A DNA stretch of 64,000 nt from positions 248,001 to 312,000 of the forward strand of contig NZ_QJHK01000002.1 of the NCBI RefSeq assembly GCF_003202435.1. Direction: 5' to 3'. Numbering within the stretch: the first letter of the stretch is position 1; every line of letters begins with the position of its first letter. A program made the position numbers and the translations under genes. Below, in pieces: positions 1-8,579 of this stretch. The notes under the pieces were generated by a model. That model was not told the origin of the DNA. It ran no database searches and was given only the letters and a program-made list of their open reading frames with translations. This stretch comes from Flavobacterium cheongpyeongense (GTDB lineage Bacteria > Bacteroidota > Bacteroidia > Flavobacteriales > Flavobacteriaceae).

Positions 1-871
1 TGCCTCCACTTCCGCCATGTCCGCCCCAGCCTGCCAAATCACCACGTACCGGAATATAATCAGTGGTTGTAACCAGCTTTCCGGTTTTTCCATCAAAAAC
101 AGAAAGATATTCAGGACCTTTTAAAATTTTACCAAAAGTACCCGATTTTGGGTCTCTGTCTACCCAGTCTTTTGAAACATCTCCAACCACATTTCCCTGG
201 CTGTCAGTAGTGCCGTCAGCGGTTTTACAAACCAGTTCTGAAATTCCGTCACCATCCAGATCATATACCATAAATTGTGTGTAATGAGCTCCCTCACGAA
301 TATTTTTACCTAAGTTGATCTGCCATAAAAACTTTCCATCTAAAGTATACGCATGAAAAATAGGCAGATCCGTAATGCCGGTATGCGAGTTATCATGCCC
401 TTTCCCCGTCATGTGTACAACCAAATCATATCTTCCGTCTCCATCTAAATCACCCGTAGAAAGATCATTAGGAATATACCCTTCAATCGGTTTTACCACA
501 ATTGACAAATAATCTCTATCAACGCTTGAAGCGGGAATTGTAAAATTTCCTTTTTCATCTTTTTCTTTTCCTTCTAAAACCGTTTTTACAAACCAGGTAT
601 TTTCTTCCAGAGGATTTGCTTTAATATCAAGAAAATTAGTCGCTCCGGTAATAGGTGCATCATTCAATTTGATTGCTTTTTTACTACCGCTTTTTCGATA
701 TAAATTAAAAGCCAGATCATCCGCATCTGTTCCCAGAACACGCCAGCTGATAAAAAACTGACCGTTGTTTTTAATTGCAATTACACCACGGTCTAAATTT
801 TCCATTTGTCTTTGTGCAAACAAAATTGAACCTGACAAAAAGAATAACGTTACTAAAATTTTATTTTTCAT
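1..871 (-). CDS. Rhamnogalacturonan lyase, PL11 (partial, N-terminal part)
   Basis: The reading frame is open to the left edge, so only about the first 290 residues are visible. It starts at ATG 871 with a signal peptide ending near FAQ. The protein then shows the PL11 N-terminal beta domain (MENLDRGVIAIKNNGQFFIS and WRVLGTDADDLAFNLYRK) and calcium-binding propeller repeats of the form DLDGDGRYDLVV and DLDGDGISELVCKTADGT. PL11 enzymes cleave the rhamnose-galacturonate backbone of rhamnogalacturonan-I by beta-elimination. It is the last visible gene of a minus-strand run with the genes at 1021 and 3368. It is a paralogue of the lyase at 26805 but starts directly with the lyase module. Family assignment is firm; exo versus endo action cannot be read from the sequence. 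Confidence 0.9.
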   Translation of the reverse strand, partial: MKNKILVTLFFLSGSILFAQRQMENLDRGVIAIKNNGQFFISWRVLGTDADDLAFNLYRKSGSKKAIKLNDAPITGATNFLDIKANPLEENTWFVKTVLEGKEKDEKGNFTIPASSVDRDYLSIVVKPIEGYIPNDLSTGDLDGDGRYDLVVHMTGKGHDNSHTGITDLPIFHAYTLDGKFLWQINLGKNIREGAHYTQFMVYDLDGDGISELVCKTADGTTDSQGNVVGDVSKDWVDRDPKSGTFGKILKGPEYLSVFDGKTGKLVTTTDYIPVRGDLAGWGGHGGSGG

Positions 872-942
872 GATTGGTTTTGGTTGGTAAAGTTTGATGT
901 TTAGACTGATTTTAGCTGATAAGGTTTACTTAGGTAAAAAAT

Positions 943-1014
943 AATCTCGCAAAGTCGCTAAAACGCAAAGAAAATATATAATCAAACTTTGCGACTCTGA
1001 GACTTTGCGAGATT
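943..1014. repeat. Intergenic inverted repeat
   Basis: The arms AATCTCGCAAAGTC (943-956) and GACTTTGCGAGATT (1001-1014) are perfect inverse complements. A second nested pair, CGCAAAG/CTTTGCG, lies inside. The element fills the gap between two co-oriented PUL genes and could fold as a large hairpin in the transcript. A degenerate half-copy (CCCGCAAAAGCGCAAAG) lies near 21985. It is probably a dispersed palindromic element, and may attenuate or stabilise mRNA between the two genes. Confidence 0.7.
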
Positions 1015-1020
1015 AAAAAC

Positions 1021-3216
1021 TTAAAACATCTTCTTAAATCCTTCACTTCTGACTTTCCATGTCCCGTCTTTAGGAAACCCCGGATTCTCGATTGTATTTC
1101 CCTCCCAGCCTGCGCACATCATGGCAACAGCTGTTAATAATCCTCCATTACCCGGGAGATAAAGGGTTAACCTTGGCGATTGGTAATTATGTCCGTTTTT
1201 TAGATAGGTATTGGTAACTACATTCATAAAAAGAGCATCAATCGCTTTTTCCGGCATTTGCAAACGGGCTGCCGACATTGCTGTCATTGGGAAATCCCAA
1301 CCCCAGGTTTTATCCCATGTCCAGGTATCCCAAACTAAATCAAATGTGTTTTTCATGATTTTTTTATCCAGAAGAGACGTTTCCGGAAGCATTCCGAAAG
1401 TTCCTAAAACCGATGGATGATCGGTTTTAAACTCCGGATTGGTGTACGAATCCGTAGCGCTTTCTGTTGCCAGATATACCTCTTTCGCAATAGGCAATGG
1501 CGATAGTTTTTTCAAAACATCTTCCCATTTTTCAGGCACTTTTTGGTTTAATTTTTTCTTCCAGTTTATCGCTGTTTTCAAAGCCCAGTTCCAATAAGCC
1601 AATTCATACGTTGGATTAAAAGTTTCCATCGCTTTAAAACGTTCCTGCGCCGGAATCACGCCTGGTCCTAAAACATAACGATCATTTTTAGCGTCAAAAT
1701 TGGCGAACGAAGCCATAAAATCTGCTGTAGCAAAAACACGTTCGCTGTATAAATTTAATGTTGCGGTTGTTGGTTTGGTCTGATAGATCAAATCGGCGTA
1801 GGTAATAAAATGTGGTTGCTGCCAAATCAGGAATGCCCCCACAGAAGATGGGCTTTCATTGCCATCAGGATCGGTCATTTTTTGCCATCTTGCCCCTTCA
1901 AAACCTTGTCTTTTGGCAATATTTTTAGCTTTGTCAAAAACTTTCTGATACCACGGGAGACTTTTTTCTAATAATTCTGATCTGTCCCAAAGAGCAAAGT
2001 GTACTCCGTGCCACCAATGCATCTCTAAGTGTGGTTTTCCAAACCAACTGTTGTAGGTTAAACCTGTTTCTTGTGGCGGAACTTTTCCGGTACATTGTAA
2101 TTTGGTCAGATATTGCGAAAGAATCACACGGCGCTCCAATTCAGATGCACGTTTGTCTGTACTTCCTGAAAAATCAACTGCTGCTCCGCTTTCCCAAAAG
2201 GATTCCCAACCAGCGATACTGCTTTTATCAATCGCTTCAAAAGAAGGAATTAAAGATTTGTTTTTATCTGTTTGAACGAACGAACAACTCAATTCGATTG
2301 TATTGCTTTTTGAAGGTTCTACAACAAAATAATGTTTTGCTTTTTCTTTAATCGATGCAGTGCCTCTCCATTTCAAATTAATATCATACGAAATACTATC
2401 CATTATATGTGTAATGGTCGCTTCTGATTTATTTTTGATTTTCAGATTGCTTGTATAATCTTGTTTTCCTCCCCATTTTTTCCCCGTATCAGTCCCCGCA
2501 ATAGCAACCGTTGAAATAGCTACCTCCTGTTTTTCTTCCCATTTCGTCCCCATATCACCCCATAGTCCTGTTGGAAAAGGGATTCGAATACGAATTTTCA
2601 AACGCCCTTGTTGAATTAAACCCGATTCTACTTTAAAGCCTAAAGCATCTTTTGTCTGATCGCAAGCCGTTATCACTTTCACAGGAGTGCCTTCTACCTC
2701 AAAATAACTCTCAATTTTTCCTGTCCATAAATTCAGCTTTTGATTAATCGCTTTAATATCTTCCGGCTTCACCAAACTGCCATCTTTCTTGGTGATTTCA
2801 AAACCTATATTTCCCAATTGCAATAAATGCGGGTTTTGACGAAACCATTCGACTGCTTCTTTTTTTCGTGCAGGTTCTTTAATTTGTGTTGAATACGAAA
2901 TCTTACGACCATACTGATCTACGTCTTTTAAAGTCTCAGAAAACTTATAATTCTCCGTATTTTTATAACTGTCCCAGCCCCACTCCGATTGCGTTCCGAG
3001 CGGAATTCCGTTTTGGTATTTTTCAGGAAAACTCTGTAAACCTGTAGCATCAACGGTAAAAGCAAAACTACCATTTCCAACCGTTAAAGAAGCTAAAGTA
3101 TCTATTGCAGTAATTTCGACATTATGCCTTGTTACCAATGCCTTTCTATCTATTTTTTGTTGTGAAAACAAAGAAATCGACAACATCAAAAAAGACAGGG
3201 AGAATATTTTTTTCAT
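1021..3216 (-). CDS. Secreted six-hairpin glycoside hydrolase-like protein
   Basis: A protein of 731 residues with a Sec signal peptide (cleavage near LFSQQ). The N-terminal half looks like a beta-sandwich (TLASLTVGNGSFAFTVDATG). The C-terminal half has the helical toroid pattern typical of GH65/GH95-like clans (MHWWHGVHFALWDRSELLEK, GWDFPMTAMSAARLQMPEKA, then PGNGGLLTAVAMMCAGWEG). Acidic candidates lie in the toroid, but I cannot assign a CAZy family by eye. It sits between the DUF4450 gene and a PL11 lyase on the same strand, with gaps of about 150 bp. It therefore probably removes a sugar from rhamnogalacturonan fragments in the periplasm. Substrate is unknown. Confidence 0.6.
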   Translation of the reverse strand: MKKIFSLSFLMLSISLFSQQKIDRKALVTRHNVEITAIDTLASLTVGNGSFAFTVDATGLQSFPEKYQNGIPLGTQSEWGWDSYKNTENYKFSETLKDVDQYGRKISYSTQIKEPARKKEAVEWFRQNPHLLQLGNIGFEITKKDGSLVKPEDIKAINQKLNLWTGKIESYFEVEGTPVKVITACDQTKDALGFKVESGLIQQGRLKIRIRIPFPTGLWGDMGTKWEEKQEVAISTVAIAGTDTGKKWGGKQDYTSNLKIKNKSEATITHIMDSISYDINLKWRGTASIKEKAKHYFVVEPSKSNTIELSCSFVQTDKNKSLIPSFEAIDKSSIAGWESFWESGAAVDFSGSTDKRASELERRVILSQYLTKLQCTGKVPPQETGLTYNSWFGKPHLEMHWWHGVHFALWDRSELLEKSLPWYQKVFDKAKNIAKRQGFEGARWQKMTDPDGNESPSSVGAFLIWQQPHFITYADLIYQTKPTTATLNLYSERVFATADFMASFANFDAKNDRYVLGPGVIPAQERFKAMETFNPTYELAYWNWALKTAINWKKKLNQKVPEKWEDVLKKLSPLPIAKEVYLATESATDSYTNPEFKTDHPSVLGTFGMLPETSLLDKKIMKNTFDLVWDTWTWDKTWGWDFPMTAMSAARLQMPEKAIDALFMNVVTNTYLKNGHNYQSPRLTLYLPGNGGLLTAVAMMCAGWEGNTIENPGFPKDGTWKVRSEGFKKMF

Positions 3217-3367
3217 ATTTAGATATTTATTTTTTTATTGGTAATTTGTAATTCGCACATCTTCGATGGTATTTATAACCAATCTTTTAGTCATGCTCAT
3301 TTCATATAACAGTTAATTTATTTCAAGTTGATTGATATTTGAAATTGATATTGACATTGAATTCTTT

Positions 3368-6300
3368 TTATCTAATTAAAGTAGCACTCATCAATCCAAT
3401 AACCACATCGTTGGCAATGGTTTTCAGGGTAAGACTTTTTAAGGTTTTATTTTTATTTAAAGGTAAATCCAGAATCGTTCCGGCTCCTCCGTCAACTCCA
3501 AAATTAGAAAAGCCTTTTATAGTCATGAAATCTTTAAACCTTCTCGAAATTTCACCCGATTTCAAATAGACTCTTGGCGGTTTTGGTGCATCAGTTGTAA
3601 AAGCGAGTCCGTTAACAAAATAATCCTGCTCAACCGACCACCAGTTTTCAGGGTTTTTTAGTTGTAAAATGGCTGAAGTTCCGTCGGTGTAATTTACTTC
3701 GATTTCACCGTTTACGATACGGCTTTGCATTGGATTTGTAGTTCCGGCAACCATAAAATAAATGTGCGAAGCTTTTCCGTTTAACGGAATACTGACACTT
3801 TTTGGAAAATTATCCCATTGTGATGTAAAAACAATATTTTTTTGATTTTCATCAGAAGGCGTTTTAAAAACAATTCCTTCGGGAATTGTAATTTCTCCGT
3901 TTGATTTTGCCTTTTGACGCAACCCTGAATCGTTCAGTTTTATGGAAACATTCGGATAACACCAATTTCCAATTCCATTTGTAGGAAGCTGTAAAGTTAC
4001 CGTTTGCGGTCTTGGAGACAAGTATTTCTCGTTAAAAACATCGGTTACTTTTAAATTAAAAAAGGACGAAAGTGAAACCGTTTCCTGAATTTTTGAACTG
4101 TTAAACGGAATGTCCCAGTTCGTAAAAGTGATTTCTTCTTTGACATTTGAATCCGTTTGAACCGAAAAACTATTCGTTCCGGGAACTAATTTTTCAAGCG
4201 GAATAACAAGAGTCTCTTTTTTATTTTCATTCAGAATAATTTTCTGCTGATTATCTTTCGCGGAAGCATCAAAAACTACATTCCCTTCAATCTTATTTTC
4301 CGAATTATTTTTCAGGCCTATTTCAACATTATTGTTCTTTAATTGAATCTTTTCTATTTCAATTTTAGGTTTTAAATCCACTTCAACAGCTTGCCACCAT
4401 GTTACATCACCTTGGTTTAACTGAATAAAAAAAGTTTTATTTTTAATACCATATGCAATTGCCTGATACGATTTATTGGTTTTTGAAATTTCACTAAGAA
4501 TAGATTGCGGATCATAAACAGAAACAATTTCTGCTTTGGATGTTGTAATTCCAAAGGCTTCTCCTGCGGCAAAAGAAGGAATAGATGGTATCTCATCTAA
4601 AATATCTCCTTTCCAATTAATTTTTACATCATAAGCAGCATCATACGGTACTTCAATAGCAATTTTTGGAGTTCCGATACTTTCCTGAATAATTTTCCAG
4701 CCCACTGATTTTGAATTTACCGTTATTTCCTGAATTCCATCAAAAGGTGCATTCACAACCAATTTCAGGTTCATTTTTGCTGCAAACTGATTTTTTATAA
4801 GATAAGAATCTGTTTTGTTTTCTCTTTTAAAAGCAATTGAAATATCCGGAATATCTAAAGTGGCGTGATTCCATTTTACCGGAAATCCCGGCTGAATTGT
4901 CAGAACTCCTTCCAGTGCATCCGGCTGGATTCCGAAAAGACCTTCTACCAGAGTTCTGGAAGCCATTCCGATTGGATCAGCAAAATCACGATACAGCTCG
5001 CCTCTTATGGCATCCTGATACATAAGCTGTTCAAAACCACCCGGAGAAGCGCCCAGATACATGCTTTCTACCAAAGCACTTTCCCACATCTTAAATGCTT
5101 TTTCAGATTGTCCGCCCTGCCAAAAAGCCAAAGAAGTATGCAGTTGTTCTGCCAGCGCCACATTGTTTATCGACCAGGTATAAGGTTGCCAATTGGTAGT
5201 GCTAATCATATAAAGATCGGTTTTATCAAGTCCTTCTACCGAAATTGGAATGTGCGGAATCTGCTTGTCCACATAACTCAGCAGCTGATAACTCTCAAAC
5301 GGATTCGATAATTCGGAATCGATAGTGTGATAAATGCTCCAGACACCGGGAACATCATGCAATAATCTGTTTCCAAGACCATCTTTATATTCTGCAAAAA
5401 TGCCTTTTTTCGGAATCCAAAGCTGATCTTTTGAAGCTTTTAGGATTTTATCTGCTTCAATAGCAAATGACTTTTCATCCTGGTGAATCTTTTTGGCTAC
5501 TTGGGCAACCGTTTTATTCGCATAAAAATTATAAGCCGAAGAATGAATCACACCTCCACCACTATATTGCAAAGCATCACTCGCCCATATTGTAGCATAG
5601 GCATCATAAAGTCCGTCATTATCAGGATCGAAATTTCTTTTTTCCCAGTTTAAATGTCTTTGAATTGTTGGCCACATTTCTTTTATAAAAGCCGTATCAC
5701 CTGTCCATTTAAAATGTCGCAGCATCTGATCGAAAAAAACCAGATTCATATCATAATGATGTGCCACCGCATTTTTGTTCGGATTTCGGCTAATGTAACC
5801 GCTACTAAACATTGAGGTTCCCAAGACCTCTTTCTGCCGGGCAAAATTACGAACCGTATCCAAAACTACTGGACCGCTTTCCGGTGTTGTCACCTGTGAT
5901 TTGCTGTAACTTGTAAAATGTGTTTTCGCACGATCATGCCAGCCTAACGGATCTGCTGTGTAAGCACCACGCCAGGCATTCAGATGCATTCTCCAGGCGA
6001 TTGCTCCGTGAAGATACGCAGGGCTTTCCCAAATTCCATCTGCTGCGATAGAAAGTGCTGAACCTAATGTATTAATGTAAGGATCCGGAGTTACAACCTT
6101 TACCCTATTCGCCAAAAGATATGTTTCCTGAACCGATTTGTCATACAATTGCGATAATCCCTTCTGAGAAACATCCGATTTAAAATCCTCACTTGAAAAC
6201 AGCCAAAACATTTCGCTTTTTGAAATGGCATTTTTTCCTGTAACAAGCGTCAGATTTTCAGGATTGGAACTGTATAATTCCAAAGGTGTTTTCTGCTGTT

Positions 6301-6994
6301 TTGGATTGGCCAGCTTTATATCAGAACCCGGAAAATAGCCTGTTAGTTTTTTGTTATTACCCGTTTTCTCTTTATTGCTTTCAGAACCGTATTCCAGTAA
6401 AAAAGACTGTTTTTTTAGCGTATATTTATTATTGGTACAATATTCAGGCTGTAAATAAAACACCGACTCAGGGTCGGCACCAATATCGCCGTCACGACTG
6501 AATTTTTTTCCCGTTGCACCGCCGTATGCCCAGACTAAATTTATCTTTTTGGATACACTTTCGCCTGATACTTTTACAATAAAGCCTTCTTTTTCTTTTA
6601 AGGCAACTACTTTCACAATCAGTTTTCCGTTATCTAAAATAGGGTCCTGAATTTCGTATTGCATCGTACCCAATACATATTTGGTACTGATTTTTGCTGC
6701 TTCAGTAATCCATTTGCTTTCTTTGCCATTTATTAAACCCAGTTTAAAATTCCCGCCCATTCCCGGCATATACATGGCAAATTCCGGTAAATCTCCGGTT
6801 TCAACCCTAAATCCTGTATTCGAACCGTAAAGCGCACGGTTGAATTTTCGGGTACCATTTTTCAGAACAAAACTATTTCCCTCCGGAGCATAATGTATCT
6901 TACGCACAGTCTGTTTTTCCTGCCCTGCAAGCAAGACCGGGCACAACAGTAATAAGTTAATAAAAATTAGGATGGCGAAGTTTTTGGTTTTCAT
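3368..6994 (-). CDS. DUF4450-type large secreted glycoside hydrolase-like protein
   Basis: I place the start at ATG 6994, not at the upstream ATG 7087. The downstream ATG begins a clear signal peptide (MKTKNFAILIFINLLLLCPV), and the 7087 codon lies inside the operator-like repeat at 7085-7101. This gives 1208 residues. The N-terminal region (FNRALYGSNTGFRVETGDLP, EFAMYMPGMGG) matches my memory of DUF4450. The middle is a six-hairpin toroid (IAWRMHLNAWRGAY, NWEKRNFDPDNDGLYDAYAT). The C-terminal 450 residues are beta-rich and probably binding or structural. It is the first gene of the minus-strand run leading to the PL11 at 871. The activity is not known to me. Confidence 0.65.
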   Translation of the reverse strand: MKTKNFAILIFINLLLLCPVLLAGQEKQTVRKIHYAPEGNSFVLKNGTRKFNRALYGSNTGFRVETGDLPEFAMYMPGMGGNFKLGLINGKESKWITEAAKISTKYVLGTMQYEIQDPILDNGKLIVKVVALKEKEGFIVKVSGESVSKKINLVWAYGGATGKKFSRDGDIGADPESVFYLQPEYCTNNKYTLKKQSFLLEYGSESNKEKTGNNKKLTGYFPGSDIKLANPKQQKTPLELYSSNPENLTLVTGKNAISKSEMFWLFSSEDFKSDVSQKGLSQLYDKSVQETYLLANRVKVVTPDPYINTLGSALSIAADGIWESPAYLHGAIAWRMHLNAWRGAYTADPLGWHDRAKTHFTSYSKSQVTTPESGPVVLDTVRNFARQKEVLGTSMFSSGYISRNPNKNAVAHHYDMNLVFFDQMLRHFKWTGDTAFIKEMWPTIQRHLNWEKRNFDPDNDGLYDAYATIWASDALQYSGGGVIHSSAYNFYANKTVAQVAKKIHQDEKSFAIEADKILKASKDQLWIPKKGIFAEYKDGLGNRLLHDVPGVWSIYHTIDSELSNPFESYQLLSYVDKQIPHIPISVEGLDKTDLYMISTTNWQPYTWSINNVALAEQLHTSLAFWQGGQSEKAFKMWESALVESMYLGASPGGFEQLMYQDAIRGELYRDFADPIGMASRTLVEGLFGIQPDALEGVLTIQPGFPVKWNHATLDIPDISIAFKRENKTDSYLIKNQFAAKMNLKLVVNAPFDGIQEITVNSKSVGWKIIQESIGTPKIAIEVPYDAAYDVKINWKGDILDEIPSIPSFAAGEAFGITTSKAEIVSVYDPQSILSEISKTNKSYQAIAYGIKNKTFFIQLNQGDVTWWQAVEVDLKPKIEIEKIQLKNNNVEIGLKNNSENKIEGNVVFDASAKDNQQKIILNENKKETLVIPLEKLVPGTNSFSVQTDSNVKEEITFTNWDIPFNSSKIQETVSLSSFFNLKVTDVFNEKYLSPRPQTVTLQLPTNGIGNWCYPNVSIKLNDSGLRQKAKSNGEITIPEGIVFKTPSDENQKNIVFTSQWDNFPKSVSIPLNGKASHIYFMVAGTTNPMQSRIVNGEIEVNYTDGTSAILQLKNPENWWSVEQDYFVNGLAFTTDAPKPPRVYLKSGEISRRFKDFMTIKGFSNFGVDGGAGTILDLPLNKNKTLKSLTLKTIANDVVIGLMSATLIR

Positions 6995-7084
6995 ATTTTT
7001 AGTAATCAAGGCGTATACATCAGTATCAAATACAGTTTTTTTTTGATAATTTAAACGCAATTTCTTTGTTTTTTTGCGGGATAG

Positions 7085-7101
7085 CATCCTGTACCTACCT
7101 G
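7085..7101 (-). promoter_or_regulatory. PUL operator-like direct repeat (weaker -7 match)
   Basis: In gene sense this reads CAGGTAGGTACAGGATG, two CAGG half-sites 10 bp apart, matching the repeat seen before other PUL units. At the usual 20-bp distance there is no clear TAnnTTTR box, so this copy may be weaker or may act jointly with the divergent site at 7144. It lies 91 bp upstream of the DUF4450 start. Confidence 0.55.
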
Positions 7102-7143
7102 ATTTTTTACAATACCATAATTTATATTATTTCATTTTTTTAA

Positions 7144-7188
7144 CATCATAGTACAGGATACTATATAAATAAGGAACTCTTAGTTTTG
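7144..7188 (+). promoter_or_regulatory. PUL operator plus promoter for the CE12-GH2-CE12 operon
   Basis: CAGGATA (7154-7160) has a poorly matching partner (CATCATA) 10 bp upstream. It is followed after 20 bp by TAGTTTTG (7181-7188), a Bacteroidetes -7 box. Transcription should start near 7195, giving a leader of about 23 nt to the TTG start at 7218. Similar short leaders occur at the other sites. Confidence 0.7.
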
Positions 7189-7217
7189 ATTTTATAATAA
7201 TTTTAAAAAAGAAAACC

Positions 7218-8558
7218 TTGATAAAATGTAATACTTCCTTCTGTCTAATTTTTTGCTTGGTAATGCAGCTAAATTTGTTTGCATCCCATATTAATTTTTT
7301 AACTGAAATAAGTTCGCTTAATACGACTAAAAATCAATTATTTAATTTCGGAACTTCATCAAAAAAAACAAAAGGAATATTAGTAAACACTTCTTTAGTA
7401 TATGATGCCAAAGGATATGGTTTTGATCTTAATTCTTCATCAAATGTAAAAATAAACACGAATAGCTTTTCTGCCCTTAAACCAACTTACTTTTCTGTAA
7501 AAGTGCCTGAGGGAAATTACCAGATTGAAGTTGTTATGGGAAGCCCAGAAAAAGAGTCCAATATTACCATTAAGGCCGAATCAAGAAGATTGATGCTGGA
7601 TCAGCTTTCGATAAAAAAAGGAAAACCGGTAACCCGTATTTTCAATGTAAATGTAAGAACTCCAAAAATCGATGATAGTCAGAATGTTGCATTAAAGGAC
7701 AGAGAAAAAGATATTTTAAACTGGGACGACAAACTCACACTTGAATTTTTAGGAGACGTTACGATTCAAAGTATAAAAATTACACAAAAAGAGAATCTTA
7801 CAGTGGTTTATTTAGCCGGGGATTCAACTGTAACCGATCAGGACGTGGAGCCTTGGGCTTCTTGGGGACAATTTATAACCAACCATTTTGATAACTCCGT
7901 AGTGGTAGCAAATTATGCGGTTTCGGGTTCGGCTTTAAGCTCGTTCAAAGGAGGAAATCGTTTAAAAAAGATTCTTTCATTAATTAAAAAAGGAGATTAC
8001 CTATTTGTCGAATTTGGCCATAATGACGAAAAAATAAAAGGGGAAGGAAATGGTGCGTGGGGTTCTTACTCTACTTTATTAGCAGAATTTGTTCAGGCTG
8101 CCAGAGATAAAGGAGCAATTGCGGTTTTGGTTACACCTACACAACGCCGTGCTTTTAATGAAAACGGAACTTTAAAAGAAACACATGGCGATTTTCCTGA
8201 TGCGATGCGAACTGTTGCACAAAAAAACAACGTCGCACTTATTGACGTCACCAAAATGACAACCGAATTATACGAAGCCTGGGGCGATGAGCCTTCCAGA
8301 AAAGCTTTTGTACAATATCCTGCCAATACTTTCCCGGGTCAGATAAAAACATTGGAGGATAATACTCATTTTAATAGCTTTGGGGCAAACGAAATCGCAC
8401 TTTGTGTCTTGAAGGGAATTCGCGAATTGGATATTCCGTTAAAAAAACAAATCAAAAAAGAAGTTTCAGATTACAATCCAAAAAAACCAAATTATATTTC
8501 GAACTGGACACTTCCAACGAGTGACCGATTTGAAATTACTAAACCAGATGGCAACTAA
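7218..8558 (+). CDS. Rhamnogalacturonan acetylesterase, CE12-type SGNH hydrolase
   Basis: A protein of 446 residues. The start is a TTG: it yields a proper signal peptide (MIKCNTSFCLIFCLVMQLNL) and a leader length like those of neighbouring units, whereas the next in-frame ATG (7263) would leave too short a signal. Residues about 30-190 form a galactose-binding-like beta domain. The catalytic domain follows with block I AGDST (Ser203), block II NYAVSGSA, block III FGHNDE and block V HFNSFGANE. It removes acetyl groups from galacturonate in rhamnogalacturonan, exposing the backbone to lyases. First gene of a three-gene plus-strand operon. The missing ATG is the only oddity. Confidence 0.85.
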   Translation: MIKCNTSFCLIFCLVMQLNLFASHINFLTEISSLNTTKNQLFNFGTSSKKTKGILVNTSLVYDAKGYGFDLNSSSNVKINTNSFSALKPTYFSVKVPEGNYQIEVVMGSPEKESNITIKAESRRLMLDQLSIKKGKPVTRIFNVNVRTPKIDDSQNVALKDREKDILNWDDKLTLEFLGDVTIQSIKITQKENLTVVYLAGDSTVTDQDVEPWASWGQFITNHFDNSVVVANYAVSGSALSSFKGGNRLKKILSLIKKGDYLFVEFGHNDEKIKGEGNGAWGSYSTLLAEFVQAARDKGAIAVLVTPTQRRAFNENGTLKETHGDFPDAMRTVAQKNNVALIDVTKMTTELYEAWGDEPSRKAFVQYPANTFPGQIKTLEDNTHFNSFGANEIALCVLKGIRELDIPLKKQIKKEVSDYNPKKPNYISNWTLPTSDRFEITKPDGN

Positions 8559-8579
8559 CCATTATAGAAATAACCTCTT

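Noticed and set aside
4865-5311. Plus-strand open frame of 148 codons
   Set aside because: It lies entirely opposite the DUF4450 gene, has no recognisable domain, and its codon pattern is explained by the real gene.
6995-7087. Longer DUF4450 start at ATG 7087
   Set aside because: It would put 31 basic residues before the signal peptide and overlap the operator-like repeat.
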